Assembly: GCA_018269055.1 (NCBI GenBank)
Contig: JAFDVI010000020.1
Span: forward strand, 248,001-312,000
Source: Acidobacteriota bacterium
GTDB taxonomy: Bacteria; Acidobacteriota; Blastocatellia; RBC074
DNA length: 64,000 nucleotides
Direction of reading: 5' to 3'
Positions 38,828 through 52,577 of the stretch are shown piece by piece. The position numbers and the translations under genes are program-made. Numbering within the stretch: position 1 is the first letter of the stretch; every line of letters begins with the position of its first letter. The notes beneath the pieces are model-generated. The model saw only the letters and a program-made list of their open reading frames with translations, was not told the DNA's origin and searched no databases.

Positions 38828-40489
38828 TTAAGCTGTTTGCAACGCTGCTTCTCTTGCGGCAGCTTCTTTGATCTCTTTGACGTTTTCGAATTCGTACGCG
38901 TCGTGGTTGATGACCGGTTGATAAGTGAAGTTTTCAGGCGGCGGCGGTGAGGAAGTTTCCCATTCCAACCCGGCAGCCATCCATGGATTGTCGCCCACCT
39001 TTTCGCCGTACTTCAGCGACCAGGTCAGGTAAACGACCGGCATAATGAATCCAATTGCCAGCAGTGACGCACCCGCAGACGAAAGAATGTGCCAAACCTG
39101 AAATTCCGGCACGTATGCGTGATAACGGCGCGGCATTCCCAAATATCCGACGATGAATTGCGGAAAGAAGGTCAGGTTGAATCCCAGGAAGATGATCGAA
39201 GCCGAAATGCGGCCCCAGATTTCGGGATACATACGCCCAGTGATCTTCGGCCACCAGAAATGCAATCCACCCAAATACCCGATGATCGCTCCACCCACCA
39301 TCACGTAATGGAAGTGCGCTACAACGAAATATGTATCGTGCAAATGAACGTCCAATCCCAACGCCGCCAGGAACAAACCGGTCATTCCGCCGACGGTGAA
39401 CAACCCAATGAAAGCCAGCGCGTAGATCATTGGCGTGTCATAGGACACTGAACCTTTGAAAATCGTCGCCGTCCAATTGAAGATTTTGATCGCTGACGGA
39501 ATCGCCACCGCGTATGTAATCAGCGAAAACACCATTCCGGCGTACATGGACTGGCTGCTGGTGAACATGTGATGTCCCCAGACCAGAAATCCGAACACCG
39601 CAATCGCCAAACTGGAAAACGCCACAAAGTGATAGCCGAAGATTTTCTTACGCGTCATGTTGGCGATCAATTCGCTGACCACTCCCATCGAAGGGATGAT
39701 CATGATGTAAACCGCCGGATGCGAATAAAACCAGAACATGTGCTGGAACAGCACCGGGTCGCCGCCCAATTTCGGATCGAAAATACCGATTTGCAGCGTC
39801 CGTTCAAATGCCAGCGCCAGAACGGTGATGGCGATGACGGGCGTTCCGAGCACCTGGATCAAACTGGTGGCGTAATGCGCCCACACAAACAGCGGCAACC
39901 GGAACCAGGTCAATCCCGGCGCACGCATCGTGTGGATCGTCACCATGAAGTTCAGCCCGGTCAAAATCGAACTGAATCCTGTGATGAAGATCGAAACGCC
40001 GGCAAGCGTCACCTGCGTGTTGGAGTAAATCGAGCTATACGGCGGGTAGAACGTCCAACCAGTGTCAACGCCGCCGGTCATGATCGTAATCAGCATCAAC
40101 GATCCGCCCAGAATGAACACATACCAACTGAGCAGATTCAATCTGGGAAACGCCACGTCCTTTGCCCCCAACATCAGCGGCAGCAAAAAGTTCCCCAGCG
40201 TCGCCGGAATGGAAGGGATCAGGAAGAAGAAGATCATCATCACGCCGTGCATCGTGAAGACGCGGTTGTAAGTATCCGCCGACATCAAATCGCCTTGCGG
40301 TGTAATTAACTCCAACCGGATCAGCGAGGCGTAAATGCCGCCAATCGCAAAAAAGACCGAGATGGAAAACAGATACAGCAACCCGATCCGTTTATGGTCC
40401 AACGTCAACAGCCACGATTTGACCGTGTGACCGGCGTTTAGATACGTCACGCGGGGTTCTTCTGTTTGAGCTATGACTTCGCTTGCCAT
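38828..40489 (-). CDS. coxA: Cytochrome c oxidase subunit I
   Basis: 553 residues, twelve helices. Heme a and CuB ligands: the first His lies in [12 protein letters not shown], then [14 protein letters not shown] (the H-P-E/V-Y type, here with Val), and [17 protein letters not shown] with the two heme-iron histidines. The usual HPEVY Glu is replaced by Ala (HPAVY), a pattern known in some A-family oxidases that use another residue in the D channel. It is the catalytic subunit reducing oxygen and pumping protons. Confidence 0.94.
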   Translation of the reverse strand: MASEVIAQTEEPRVTYLNAGHTVKSWLLTLDHKRIGLLYLFSISVFFAIGGIYASLIRLELITPQGDLMSADTYNRVFTMHGVMMIFFFLIPSIPATLGNFLLPLMLGAKDVAFPRLNLLSWYVFILGGSLMLITIMTGGVDTGWTFYPPYSSIYSNTQVTLAGVSIFITGFSSILTGLNFMVTIHTMRAPGLTWFRLPLFVWAHYATSLIQVLGTPVIAITVLALAFERTLQIGIFDPKLGGDPVLFQHMFWFYSHPAVYIMIIPSMGVVSELIANMTRKKIFGYHFVAFSSLAIAVFGFLVWGHHMFTSSQSMYAGMVFSLITYAVAIPSAIKIFNWTATIFKGSVSYDTPMIYALAFIGLFTVGGMTGLFLAALGLDVHLHDTYFVVAHFHYVMVGGAIIGYLGGLHFWWPKITGRMYPEIWGRISASIIFLGFNLTFFPQFIVGYLGMPRRYHAYVPEFQVWHILSSAGASLLAIGFIMPVVYLTWSLKYGEKVGDNPWMAAGLEWETSSPPPPENFTYQPVINHDAYEFENVKEIKEAAAREAALQTA

Positions 40490-40515
40490 GTTCGTACCTT
40501 ATGAGTTCTTGATAT

Positions 40516-40561
40516 GTAGTACCGGCCTTCGCCGGAAGATTCCGCCTGAAGGCGGAACTAC
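40516..40561. repeat. Family A-like repeat between coxB and coxA
   Basis: GTAGTACCGGCCTTCGCCGG on the left, CCGCCTGAAGGCGGAACTAC on the right. The outer GTAGT/ACTAC pair and the two internal palindromes relate it to family A. Confidence 0.75.
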
Positions 40562-40566
40562 GAACT

Positions 40567-41595
40567 TTATTTCTTTGCCGAAGGAACAGCAGCAGGTTTT
40601 GCTGCCGCCGATTTAACCGCTGCAGGCGCAGCAGGTTTCGCCGCTGTCGCGCCAGCATCTTTCGGCCCAATGGATTTCAAATAAGCAATGATCTGTGCAA
40701 TCTGCTCTTCACTGACCTGTCCGCGGAAGCTGGGCATAATCAACTGATAGTTTTCGACGATCTTCGCGCCCGGATCCAGAACCGATTCGCGAATGTAGGT
40801 GTCATCAAATGTGACCGTCGAACCGTTGTTCAGTTTGACTTCCTTGCCGTAAAGCTCGACCAGTTTCGGACCACGCCCCTTGCCATCGGCCTGATGGCAG
40901 GTGCTGCAAGCCAGACTGGAAAACAGTTTTTCGCCCGCAACTGCCGGAGGTTCCTTGGTTCCACCGCCCAACCAGGATTCGTATTCACCCGGTTCCATCG
41001 CCGTCACGGTTCCGATCATTCCGGAATGCTGTGTGCCGCAGTATTCCGCGCAAAACAGGTGATAGGTGCCGGGCTTGGTCGCTTCAAACCAGGTGGTGGT
41101 GTATCGCCCCGGAACCACGTCGGCTTTCGTGCGAAACGCCGGGATGAAATAGGCGTGGAGCACGTCTTCGCTGGTCATCGTCAGTTTGACGCGGCGTCCG
41201 ACGGGAATGTGCAGCGTATTGATTTCACGCTGCCCATCCGGATGTTGCGCGCGCCACATCCATTGTTTCCCGGTGACGAAGATTTCCAGCGCCTCTTTCG
41301 GCTCCGTGTACATCTCGTGATAAATCTTCGCGCCCCAGGCGAAAATCCCCAGCGCCATGATGAACGGAATGACCGACCACAGAATTTCCAGCGTCATTGC
41401 GCCTTCAATCTGTTCGGGAATTTCTCCGTCATGACGGCGGCGGTACTTGACCATAAACAGGAAGATCGCTGCAACAATTCCTACGGTAAAGAAAATCGTC
41501 ATCAACCACAGGGCGATGTAAAACAGGTCTACTTCCAGCGCGAACTTCGACGCCTGTTCGGGCATGAAGGGAACTTGAAAAGAAAAGAGGCTCAT
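40567..41595 (-). CDS. coxB: Cytochrome c oxidase subunit II with fused cytochrome c
   Basis: 342 residues from the ATG at 41595; a TTG at 41610 in frame just after the sco stop is an alternative. Two N-terminal helices, then the CuA cupredoxin domain with the ligand set in [17 protein letters not shown]-terminal mono-heme cytochrome c domain carries [11 protein letters not shown], with its Met ligand probably in [11 protein letters not shown]. The last 30 residues are an Ala/Pro/Lys tail of repeats. The fusion classifies the oxidase as caa3-type. Confidence 0.93.
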   Translation of the reverse strand: MSLFSFQVPFMPEQASKFALEVDLFYIALWLMTIFFTVGIVAAIFLFMVKYRRRHDGEIPEQIEGAMTLEILWSVIPFIMALGIFAWGAKIYHEMYTEPKEALEIFVTGKQWMWRAQHPDGQREINTLHIPVGRRVKLTMTSEDVLHAYFIPAFRTKADVVPGRYTTTWFEATKPGTYHLFCAEYCGTQHSGMIGTVTAMEPGEYESWLGGGTKEPPAVAGEKLFSSLACSTCHQADGKGRGPKLVELYGKEVKLNNGSTVTFDDTYIRESVLDPGAKIVENYQLIMPSFRGQVSEEQIAQIIAYLKSIGPKDAGATAAKPAAPAAVKSAAAKPAAVPSAKK

Positions 41596-41613
41596 ATCGA
41601 ATTTATCCAATTG

Positions 41614-42498
41614 TCACGAGACGTGCGCAGCCCAGGCGGCTTCTTTCTGTTTCGTCTTGTGCCTCAAATAAAGAATGAGAGCAACCAGAGTAATAATCGT
41701 AATCACGGCGAAGACGCGCATAATCCGCATCAACACCAAACCGTACGTTCCCCGATTGGGGTCGTACTGATAGCAATACAAAATCACTTGATCAGCCAGC
41801 GATCCAATTTTTCCGCCTCCGGCGTCCAACAAACCGAAGCGAATGTCGCGCGGTTCAAAGTTGGAAAGGACATCGCTGGGATAAAAATACCGGGAAATTT
41901 TGCCCTGTGGTGTCATGACAATCAGCGCGCTCGAATGCGCGTACTGCTTGCTGACCGGGTCCCACACAAACCGAAAGCCGACGGATTTGGACAGTGCCAG
42001 CGTGTTTTTTTCATCGCCGGTTAGAAAATGCCAGCCGTCGTTCAATTCCGGATTGGCCAATTTCTGCAAATACGTGTTGCGTTTTTCCGCCGCTAATTCC
42101 GGCTTTTCTTTCGGATCGAAACTGACCGTCAAGGAGATGAAATCCTTGCCCGCCTTCATCGGCAAAGTCTTCAGCACGTTCATCAATCCGTTCAGCGTTA
42201 AACTGCAAAGCTGCGGACAGTCGTAGTACACCAGGGATAGAATCACGGGCTTACTGCCGAAATAATCCTGCAACTTCACCGTCCGCCCGGTTTCATCCTT
42301 GAATTCCAGATCGAGCGGCACCTGCTGATCCAGCAACTGGTCAACGCCGACGTCTTTTAGAACCGGTGGACGCATACTGGCCGGTTGAGCCTTCGCCGAA
42401 AGGCCAATGGCAAAGAACAACAGGAAAAAGGCAAAAATCTGAAATCCGGTTTTGCCTGTCAGCACGAAAACTGCATTTTGCTGTGTACGAACAAACAT
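41614..42498 (-). CDS. sco: SCO family copper chaperone
   Basis: 294 residues. N-terminal signal anchor, then the thioredoxin-like SCO fold: [21 protein letters not shown] with the CPxLC copper motif (CPQLC), [20 protein letters not shown] and a conserved His in [16 protein letters not shown]. An additional C-terminal helix (about 262-282) and Lys-rich tail suggest a second anchor. It delivers copper to the CuA site of subunit II, whose gene follows 18 bases later. Confidence 0.92.
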   Translation of the reverse strand: MFVRTQQNAVFVLTGKTGFQIFAFFLLFFAIGLSAKAQPASMRPPVLKDVGVDQLLDQQVPLDLEFKDETGRTVKLQDYFGSKPVILSLVYYDCPQLCSLTLNGLMNVLKTLPMKAGKDFISLTVSFDPKEKPELAAEKRNTYLQKLANPELNDGWHFLTGDEKNTLALSKSVGFRFVWDPVSKQYAHSSALIVMTPQGKISRYFYPSDVLSNFEPRDIRFGLLDAGGGKIGSLADQVILYCYQYDPNRGTYGLVLMRIMRVFAVITIITLVALILYLRHKTKQKEAAWAAHVS

Positions 42499-42518
42499 TT
42501 TCTTACTTCACGTTTCGC

Positions 42519-43157
42519 TTACTGCTTTGCGCTGGCCGCAGCCTTTGCTGCCGGTTTGGCAGCACCAGTCTCTGGAGCAGGACTGGGCGGCTTCGCGGTT
42601 TCAGCGCCTGCTGGCGTTGGCGCGACGGCAGGTTTCTGACTCTTGATCAGACGCCCACTGCTCGATACTGCATTGAGCACCTGTTTGCGCGCCGTTTCAG
42701 CCGTTTGATATTCACCGATCATTGCATCCGAAAGTTTCGGCAAGCCCTTTTCGGCAATGAGTTCCTTGGCGCGATCAATCGGGATATAGGCGACGCCGTT
42801 TGCTTGATCCACCCACCCATAACTGGCCGCCTGTTTATTGACTTTGGCGCGGTAGGCGGCCATATCCTCCAGCGGCAACATGGAATTTTTGGTTTTTCCA
42901 GGCTGGTCAGGATCGGGTTCCGGCGCTCCCTGCAACCGCGGCTCAGGCGGAAGAATCTTGCCACTTTGAATCGCCGTTTCCGGTTGCTGCGGGTTCATTT
43001 CATCAACCTTTTTCAGGCCAGCCTGCACGCCCACAATGATCAGATACACCATTGCCGTCGCCACGCCCAAAACCGCCAGAAACACCAAAATCGGTTTGGC
43101 TTTTACGCCAGAGGCTTCGACCTGTTCATGATTGTTATCGTGTTTATGATCGCTCAT
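42519..43157 (-). CDS. Membrane-anchored protein of unknown function in the act-cox operon
   Basis: 212 residues. A His-rich cytoplasmic N terminus (MSDHKHDNNHEQ), one helix (about 23-46), a periplasmic domain with YGWVDQANGVAYIPIDRAKELIAEKGLP, and an Ala/Pro-rich C-terminal tail. The central segment recurs in small proteins next to alternative complex III genes, as far as I recall. It could be an accessory subunit of the complex or an assembly protein; it has no heme or metal motif. Flanked by actF and sco. Confidence 0.65.
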   Translation of the reverse strand: MSDHKHDNNHEQVEASGVKAKPILVFLAVLGVATAMVYLIIVGVQAGLKKVDEMNPQQPETAIQSGKILPPEPRLQGAPEPDPDQPGKTKNSMLPLEDMAAYRAKVNKQAASYGWVDQANGVAYIPIDRAKELIAEKGLPKLSDAMIGEYQTAETARKQVLNAVSSSGRLIKSQKPAVAPTPAGAETAKPPSPAPETGAAKPAAKAAASAKQ

Positions 43158-43219
43158 ACGTTTCCAGTTTTGGTTCGCCGTTCATCGCTTGAAATCCATT
43201 GAACCGCGAACTGAATTCT

Positions 43220-44464
43220 TTAGTGGCCGCCACCCGCTGCCGCAGCTTCCGCCAATTGCGGATCGTTGAAAGGAATCAACGCGCGTTGGCGCAATTGCCA
43301 GAAAAACCACCCAAGCCACAATCCGCCAAATCCCAGGGTCGCAGCGACATACACCACCAACTGAGCCACCCCGGTGTGATGGCCAGAGCCGCCATGGGCA
43401 GCCATTTCGTCGAATTGCGGCACAATCACCCAGATCACGTCCACCAATCGCATCACAATCAACAGTGTTGCGACCCAGATCAATCGCCCGGAAGCTTTTT
43501 TCAGGTCGCGGGACAGCAACAGCAGGAACGGCATGATGAAGTGCAACACCAGCAGCCCGACTCCCATCGGTCGCCACGTGCCTTCAAAGCGGCGCAAATA
43601 CCACGGAATTTCTTCAGGCAGGTTTCCAGACCAAATGATCAGCAACTGCGAAAATGAAAAGTACGCCCAAACCATCACCAGCGTCAGTTGCAACTTGCCC
43701 AGATCATGAAAATGCTTCGGTTTCAGAACGTGCGCCATCGGTTCGTATTTACTCAGAATCACGCAAATCGAAATCAGAAACGCGATGGAAAGCACTCCCT
43801 GCCCGGCAATGGTCAACAGCCCGAAAATCGTCGAAAACCATTCGGCATCCAGCGACATGATCCAGTCAATCGCGGCAAAGGTAACGGCCATGGCGTAAAT
43901 CAGAAATCCAGGTCCGCTCCAGTTTTGCGCTTTCTGCACCCAGGTTTGCGCCTCGTTCGGGTCGGGGGTTTGATCCTGGGCCGCAGACCATTTTCGGAGC
44001 AAAAACATCAATCCGATCCAGATGACGAAATAGATGATTGCGCGAATCGTGAAGCCACTTGGATTCAGCCATACAGCTTTGTGTTCCAACAGCTTTTTCA
44101 CAGGCGGTTCGGCATCCGGACTGATCGGGTGCGACCAATGATAAATGCTGTGGAGTCCCAACAAAATCGGGACGAACAACACAGCCATCATCCAAAGTGT
44201 GGACGACGCAGATTCCAGCGGGCGACGGATGATCAATCCCCAGCCGCCTCCGCCGAGGTATTGCACCATCAGCAATCCCAGGCAGCCCAGCGAAATGCCG
44301 ATCCAGAACACATACGCGACCAGATACGTCTGGAAAAAAGTCGTTCGGAAATCACCGGATAGGTAAGCGCCAACGACCCAACCGATAATGCCAAGCAGGC
44401 CGATGCCAATTGCCAAGCCTTGTGTTTTTCCGAGTTCAGCCGGAGCAGCGTAATTCGTACTCAT
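43220..44464 (-). CDS. actF: Alternative complex III membrane subunit ActF
   Basis: 414 residues, ten helices. It is the shorter NrfD/PsrC-like membrane subunit of alternative complex [29 protein letters not shown] near the N terminus, [15 protein letters not shown], and [39 protein letters not shown]. Together with ActC it anchors the complex and forms the quinol/proton route. Its ATG overlaps the actE stop (TAATG), giving coupling. Confidence 0.9.
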   Translation of the reverse strand: MSTNYAAPAELGKTQGLAIGIGLLGIIGWVVGAYLSGDFRTTFFQTYLVAYVFWIGISLGCLGLLMVQYLGGGGWGLIIRRPLESASSTLWMMAVLFVPILLGLHSIYHWSHPISPDAEPPVKKLLEHKAVWLNPSGFTIRAIIYFVIWIGLMFLLRKWSAAQDQTPDPNEAQTWVQKAQNWSGPGFLIYAMAVTFAAIDWIMSLDAEWFSTIFGLLTIAGQGVLSIAFLISICVILSKYEPMAHVLKPKHFHDLGKLQLTLVMVWAYFSFSQLLIIWSGNLPEEIPWYLRRFEGTWRPMGVGLLVLHFIMPFLLLLSRDLKKASGRLIWVATLLIVMRLVDVIWVIVPQFDEMAAHGGSGHHTGVAQLVVYVAATLGFGGLWLGWFFWQLRQRALIPFNDPQLAEAAAAGGGH

Positions 44465-45240
44465 TACTTGCCATGTCCTCCTGGAGCCGGGGCGGATTCA
44501 GTTTTGCCTTCGCCCCCATGTTCGCCGCCTTTGTTCTCCGGCTTGGCCGTTGCGGCATCTGCAATTTTCTTCCTGTCGGTTTCGTTCAAATCCGCAACGT
44601 TGGCGCCTTGGCTCAACTGCAAAGCGCGAATGTAGGCCACGACTTTCCAGCGATCTTCCGGCGTCAATTGGTCGGCGTAACTGGACATTGCGCCGAATCC
44701 GTTGGTCATCACGTCGTAAAAGTAAGACGACGGAGCAGCCTTCAATCGCGGATCGTGATACGACGGCGGACGACGGAACCCGCGCTGTACGATCATCCCG
44801 TTGCCATCGCCGAGTTTGCCGTGGCAGGGCAGACATGAAATGTTGAACCGGTTTTCGCCGCGATCCAGAATCGCTTGCAGTTGCGTTTTGCGCTCTTCGG
44901 GATTTTCGCTGAGTTTGAACGGAAATCCGTCTTCGCCGGTGATGGCCGCGGGAACCGTTGTGGCCCCCGCAGCCGCTGTGCCAGGGGTGGCCGGCGTAGG
45001 TGCAGCTTGCAATGTAACTTTTGGCGCTGACGGGCTCAGTTCCAGCGAACCGCGTGCGACCGTGCCATCAGGCAATTGACGCATGCCGCCTTCACGATAA
45101 GCCTTGAATTTAGGATTGTCGTGCATGTCTTGACGACAGGCCGTCGAAAGGAAGGCAAAAGGCAAAAGGCAAAAGGCAAAAATCAAAAATAATCGCCTCG
45201 CGCTTTGGCCTTTCCCGGTTTTGGTTGGAAAACTGTTCAT
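44464..45240 (-). CDS. actE: Alternative complex III mono-heme cytochrome c lipoprotein ActE
   Basis: 258 residues if started at 45240; an ATG at 45294 with GAGGTG before it would add 18 basic residues and is also possible. The hydrophobic core [16 protein letters not shown] ends in a lipobox Cys, so it is a lipoprotein. The mono-heme site is [13 protein letters not shown], with a likely Met ligand in [12 protein letters not shown]. The signal-peptide core is encoded by the heptamer repeat (TTTTGCC)n at 45154-45188, which is extraordinary for a conserved subunit. It passes electrons from ActA/B toward the oxidase. Confidence 0.88.
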   Translation of the reverse strand: MNSFPTKTGKGQSARRLFLIFAFCLLPFAFLSTACRQDMHDNPKFKAYREGGMRQLPDGTVARGSLELSPSAPKVTLQAAPTPATPGTAAAGATTVPAAITGEDGFPFKLSENPEERKTQLQAILDRGENRFNISCLPCHGKLGDGNGMIVQRGFRRPPSYHDPRLKAAPSSYFYDVMTNGFGAMSSYADQLTPEDRWKVVAYIRALQLSQGANVADLNETDRKKIADAATAKPENKGGEHGGEGKTESAPAPGGHGK

Positions 45241-45276
45241 ACTTTTGCCTGTTGACTTTTGCCTTTTGCCTTTTGA
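45154..45276. repeat. Heptamer inverted pair (GGCAAAA)n / (TTTTGCC)n at the actE start
   Basis: Left arm: four GGCAAAA units plus ATCAAAA (45154-45188). Right arm: TTTTGCC, TGTTGAC, TTTTGCC, TTTTGCC, TTTTGAT (45243-45277). On the minus strand the left arm is translated as the signal-peptide core of ActE, and the right arm lies in its leader or N-terminal extension. Confidence 0.88.
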
Positions 45277-45280
45277 TTTC

Positions 45281-45826
45281 TCAACTTTCGACATCAGTCA
45301 CCTCTTTCGCTCCCAAGCCTTCCAGGAAGGAACGCGTCACGCCATAATCGAATTTCGGGTCATCGGCCTTAATGCACAGGAAGAACCGATCCGTGGTGGC
45401 GCGCGAAAAACTCGGCACGTTGAAAACCGGGTGATACGGTTGCGGCAACCGGTTCATAATGATGTTGCCCAAAAACGCGCCAAACGCCGACAACAAAATC
45501 GTGCATTCAAAGGTAATCGGGATGAACGCGGGCCAACTGATGAACGGGCGTCCGCCAACGTTCAGCGGGTAATCAATCGCCGACGTCCAGATTTGCAATC
45601 CCAATCCGCCCAGCGCGCCCAACAAACCGCACACCAACACGACTTTGGAAACGGCGTTTTTATGAAAACCGATGGCTTCCCACAATTCTTCGACCGGATA
45701 CGGCGAATACGCATTGATCCGCGTGTAGCCCGCTCCGCGCGTCAGCTTGGCGGCGGCGACAATCGCGCTCGGATCGTCGAATTCAGCGATCAGACCGTAA
45801 ATGCCTTTTTCTTCCTGTTTCGTCAT
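45281..45826 (-). CDS. actD: Alternative complex III subunit ActD (DUF3341)
   Basis: 181 residues. DUF3341 layout: a soluble N-terminal part ([39 protein letters not shown]) then two helices ([18 protein letters not shown] and a second around [20 protein letters not shown]) and a short C terminus. It has no cofactor site and stabilises the membrane arm. No ribosome site is visible upstream, where a repeat occupies the spacer. Confidence 0.9.
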   Translation of the reverse strand: MTKQEEKGIYGLIAEFDDPSAIVAAAKLTRGAGYTRINAYSPYPVEELWEAIGFHKNAVSKVVLVCGLLGALGGLGLQIWTSAIDYPLNVGGRPFISWPAFIPITFECTILLSAFGAFLGNIIMNRLPQPYHPVFNVPSFSRATTDRFFLCIKADDPKFDYGVTRSFLEGLGAKEVTDVES

Positions 45827-45845
45827 AACTTTTTGACAGTTTTTT

Positions 45846-45951
45846 CAGACAGGATTTACAAGATTGAACAGGATTCGCCTGAAAGTCTGAGACTCAACTT
45901 CATTTGCTTGCGACCTAAAAATCATCCTGATAAATCTTGTAAATCCTGTCT
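45846..45951. repeat. Inverted repeat pair of the ACAGGATTT family
   Basis: Arms at 45846-45876 (GACAGGATTTACAAGATT) and 45918-45951 (its inverted relative) fill the gap between actC and actD. Same family as at 21906-22127 and 23547-23650. Confidence 0.8.
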
Positions 45952-45962
45952 AAATGCTTTTG

Positions 45963-50550
<4,588 letters not shown>

Positions 50551-50561
50551 TGCTTTTTGTA

Positions 50562-50645
50562 GTTCACTGTTCGCAAGTTCGCAGTTCGCAGTTCGCAGCG
50601 AAATAACTCATTACTGCGAACCGTGAACTGTGAACTGCGAACTTG
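50562..50645. repeat. Heptamer inverted repeat (GTTCGCA)n
   Basis: Left arm 50562-50598: GTTCACT, GTTCGCA (plus one A), then GTTCGCA three times. Right arm 50613-50645: CTGCGAA, CCGTGAA, CTGTGAA, CTGCGAA. It fills the gap between actA and actB and resembles 38750-38827. Confidence 0.85.
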
Positions 50646-50647
50646 CA

Positions 50648-51313
50648 TTATCTGTGACAGGTTGAACAACTCGTCAGCACTTCTTTGGATTGAATGTTGT
50701 AATGATCTTTGTCGGCGAGCTTTTTGCCTTTTTCAGCCTGATCTTCAGGCGCGACCCACTCCATATTGGTGATGTCTTTCTGCTCGCGCAAAACAGGAAT
50801 AGGATCGCGGTGACATCCGATGCACCATTCCATATTCAGCGAATTCACGTTGTACATCAGCGGCATCAAATCCACTCGCCCGTGGCAGGTCGAACAGCCT
50901 ACGCCTTTGTTGACATGAATGCTGTGATTGAAATAGGCAAAATCCGGGAGGTCATGGACTTTCGTCCATTTGATGGGTTGGCCAGTTCGCCAGCTTTCGC
51001 GCACAATTTCCAGGTACGGACTGCTGGCGAACAACAGCGAATGACAATTCATGCATGTTTTCGTCGCCGGAATTCCGGCGCTGGCAGCCGTCTCAACCGT
51101 TGTGTGGCAGTAGCGACAATCAATCCCGTCGTCACCGACGTGATGTTTATGGGAAAACTGCACAGGTTGTTCCCGCGGCTCAAACGCGCGCGTGACATAA
51201 GGCGTACGGTTAAATTCAATGACGAACATCAAACCGCCGCCTGCAACGAGCAATCCAACAATGATGCTCAGTCGCGCAAGCGTGTTCATTCCGCGGTGGA
51301 AGAGCTGTGGCAT
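50648..51313 (-). CDS. actA: Alternative complex III pentaheme cytochrome c ActA
   Basis: 221 residues from the ATG at 51313, which has GGAGG nine bases upstream; the open frame to 51433 has no site. A signal-anchor helix (about 13-30) precedes five CxxCH sites: CRYCH, CMNCH, CSTCH, CIGCH and a final CSTCH at the C terminus. Extra His residues (FSHKHHV, FNHSIHV) serve as distal ligands. First gene of the act-cox operon. Confidence 0.93.
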   Translation of the reverse strand: MPQLFHRGMNTLARLSIIVGLLVAGGGLMFVIEFNRTPYVTRAFEPREQPVQFSHKHHVGDDGIDCRYCHTTVETAASAGIPATKTCMNCHSLLFASSPYLEIVRESWRTGQPIKWTKVHDLPDFAYFNHSIHVNKGVGCSTCHGRVDLMPLMYNVNSLNMEWCIGCHRDPIPVLREQKDITNMEWVAPEDQAEKGKKLADKDHYNIQSKEVLTSCSTCHR

Positions 51314-51373
51314 AAACGAAGACCTCCACCTCGCAAAACTTTTTGTAAAATTGTGACCTAGACTTGCTTGATT

Positions 51374-51399
51374 ACTCGAAAGCTTGTGAATTTTCGAGT
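51374..51399. promoter_or_regulatory. Inverted repeat in the actA leader
   Basis: ACTCGAAA (51374-51381) and TTTCGAGT (51392-51399) form an 8-bp palindrome with a 10-base spacer, about 60 bases before the actA start. It could be an operator or a 5'-UTR hairpin of the operon. Confidence 0.35.
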
Positions 51400-51413
51400 T
51401 TGAAATGAGGCGG

Positions 51414-51443
51414 CATATTCTCCGCTGGCTCAAAAATTGTCAA
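51414..51443 (-). promoter_or_regulatory. Possible sigma-70-type promoter of the act-cox operon
   Basis: On the minus strand TTGACA (51443-51438) followed after 18 bases by AATATG (51419-51414). The -35 is perfect, the -10 weak. Placed about 100 bases before actA. Confidence 0.3.
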
Positions 51444-51603
51444 GGCCTCGCTCAAAGGAGAGGTAAAGTTTGTAAAAGATATCCTATTGGCCACTTGGTT
51501 GTCGCAAAAGATTGTCCCCATTCGCTCTCGCCTGACCAGACAACACAAGAAAAGTGTTCAGGATGTACAGCGATGCCTTGAAACAACGAAAATCTCCTGG
51601 CAG

Positions 51604-51685
51604 GAGTAGTGCAACCAGCCCTGGTTGCGTTGCATTCTGAGCGACACTCTTCAGAGAACTCTGCAACCATGGCTGGTTGCGCTAC
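51604..51685. repeat. REPIN-like element, family B
   Basis: Inverted arms built on GCAACCAGCC-x-TGGTTGC (51606-51632 and 51662-51685). A second copy with the same layout is at 54759-54838. Apart from this element and the actA leader, the divergent 461-base spacer 51314-51774 holds no recognisable gene. Confidence 0.85.
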
Positions 51686-51774
51686 TTTTTCTGAGGATGG
51701 GAATTTGTGCTATAAGCTAACCCGCAAACACCCCTTTTAAGGTCAAAATTCAATTTCGCCACTGGGAGGTAGAT

Positions 51775-52536
51775 GTGAGTATCAGGAAAACCATTCTCAG
51801 TCTGGCAATTTGCCTGACTGTTGTTGCATTGCTTGGTATTGATGCCCTGGCCGACACCATCAAACTACGTGACGGTACGGTGCTAAAAGGGAAAGTGATC
51901 TCCTACAACCAGCGTAGATTCACAATCGTCGTCAAAATCGGTGATACAACGTCACAGCACGACATTCCGATGGAAGAAGTCGAAAGCATCGAATTTGACT
52001 CGACTGACACTGTCGGCGCGGCAATGTTGGGGCGGAGTTCGTCTCCCGCGTCTGCCACAAACCCCGAAATCTCCAACCCGAGCGTGCGCGCAGCCGGAGG
52101 CGGAGCGGTATCAACGGATACTTCGACGAATCCACCGCCTACAACGTCTATCAGCAAGGCCGATGAACTGGCAGCAATTGCGGAAAAAACCGTCAGTGTT
52201 GCCGCGGCCGCAGATTGGACGAGCACTGAAATTCGCGTCCAGCGTGGACAACACATTGTCATCAGCGCTATTGGTGACGTGGATTTGGGCGATGGCAAAC
52301 GAACCGGTCCGGATGGGTTGGATTTACCGGACAAAGACAAACTGATGCAGGGAAAAAAGACCGGTTCTTTAATCGCGGTGGTAGGAGACGATAACAACGA
52401 TTTTGAATTCATTGGCTCTTCTTCCGAATTCATCGCCAAACACAATGGCATCCTGTTCCTAAGCATCAATGAAGGCAATTTGCGTGACAACAATGGCGCT
52501 TTTGTCGCCAGAATCCGTGTGCTGAGCAACCGATAA
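51775..52536 (+). CDS. Secreted protein with a PA-IL (LecA)-like C-terminal domain
   Basis: 253 residues from a GTG start with GGGAGG five bases upstream. Signal peptide to about residue 26. Residues about 27-80 (TIKLRDGTVLKGKVISYNQRRF, then IPMEEVESIEF) look like a small beta-barrel of the kind often seen in bacterial secreted proteins. A Ser/Thr/Pro linker leads to about 140-253: VQRGQHIVISAIGDVDLGDG, PDGL, GSLIAVVGDD, GILFLSINEGNLRDNNGAF. This matches the calcium/galactose lectin PA-IL in layout, including the Asn/Asp-rich end. Carbohydrate binding is plausible but unproven. Confidence 0.7.
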   Translation: MSIRKTILSLAICLTVVALLGIDALADTIKLRDGTVLKGKVISYNQRRFTIVVKIGDTTSQHDIPMEEVESIEFDSTDTVGAAMLGRSSSPASATNPEISNPSVRAAGGGAVSTDTSTNPPPTTSISKADELAAIAEKTVSVAAAADWTSTEIRVQRGQHIVISAIGDVDLGDGKRTGPDGLDLPDKDKLMQGKKTGSLIAVVGDDNNDFEFIGSSSEFIAKHNGILFLSINEGNLRDNNGAFVARIRVLSNR

Positions 52537-52577
52537 CCCTGCACTTCAAATTTGAACTTGCAGGCTAAAATCAGCCG

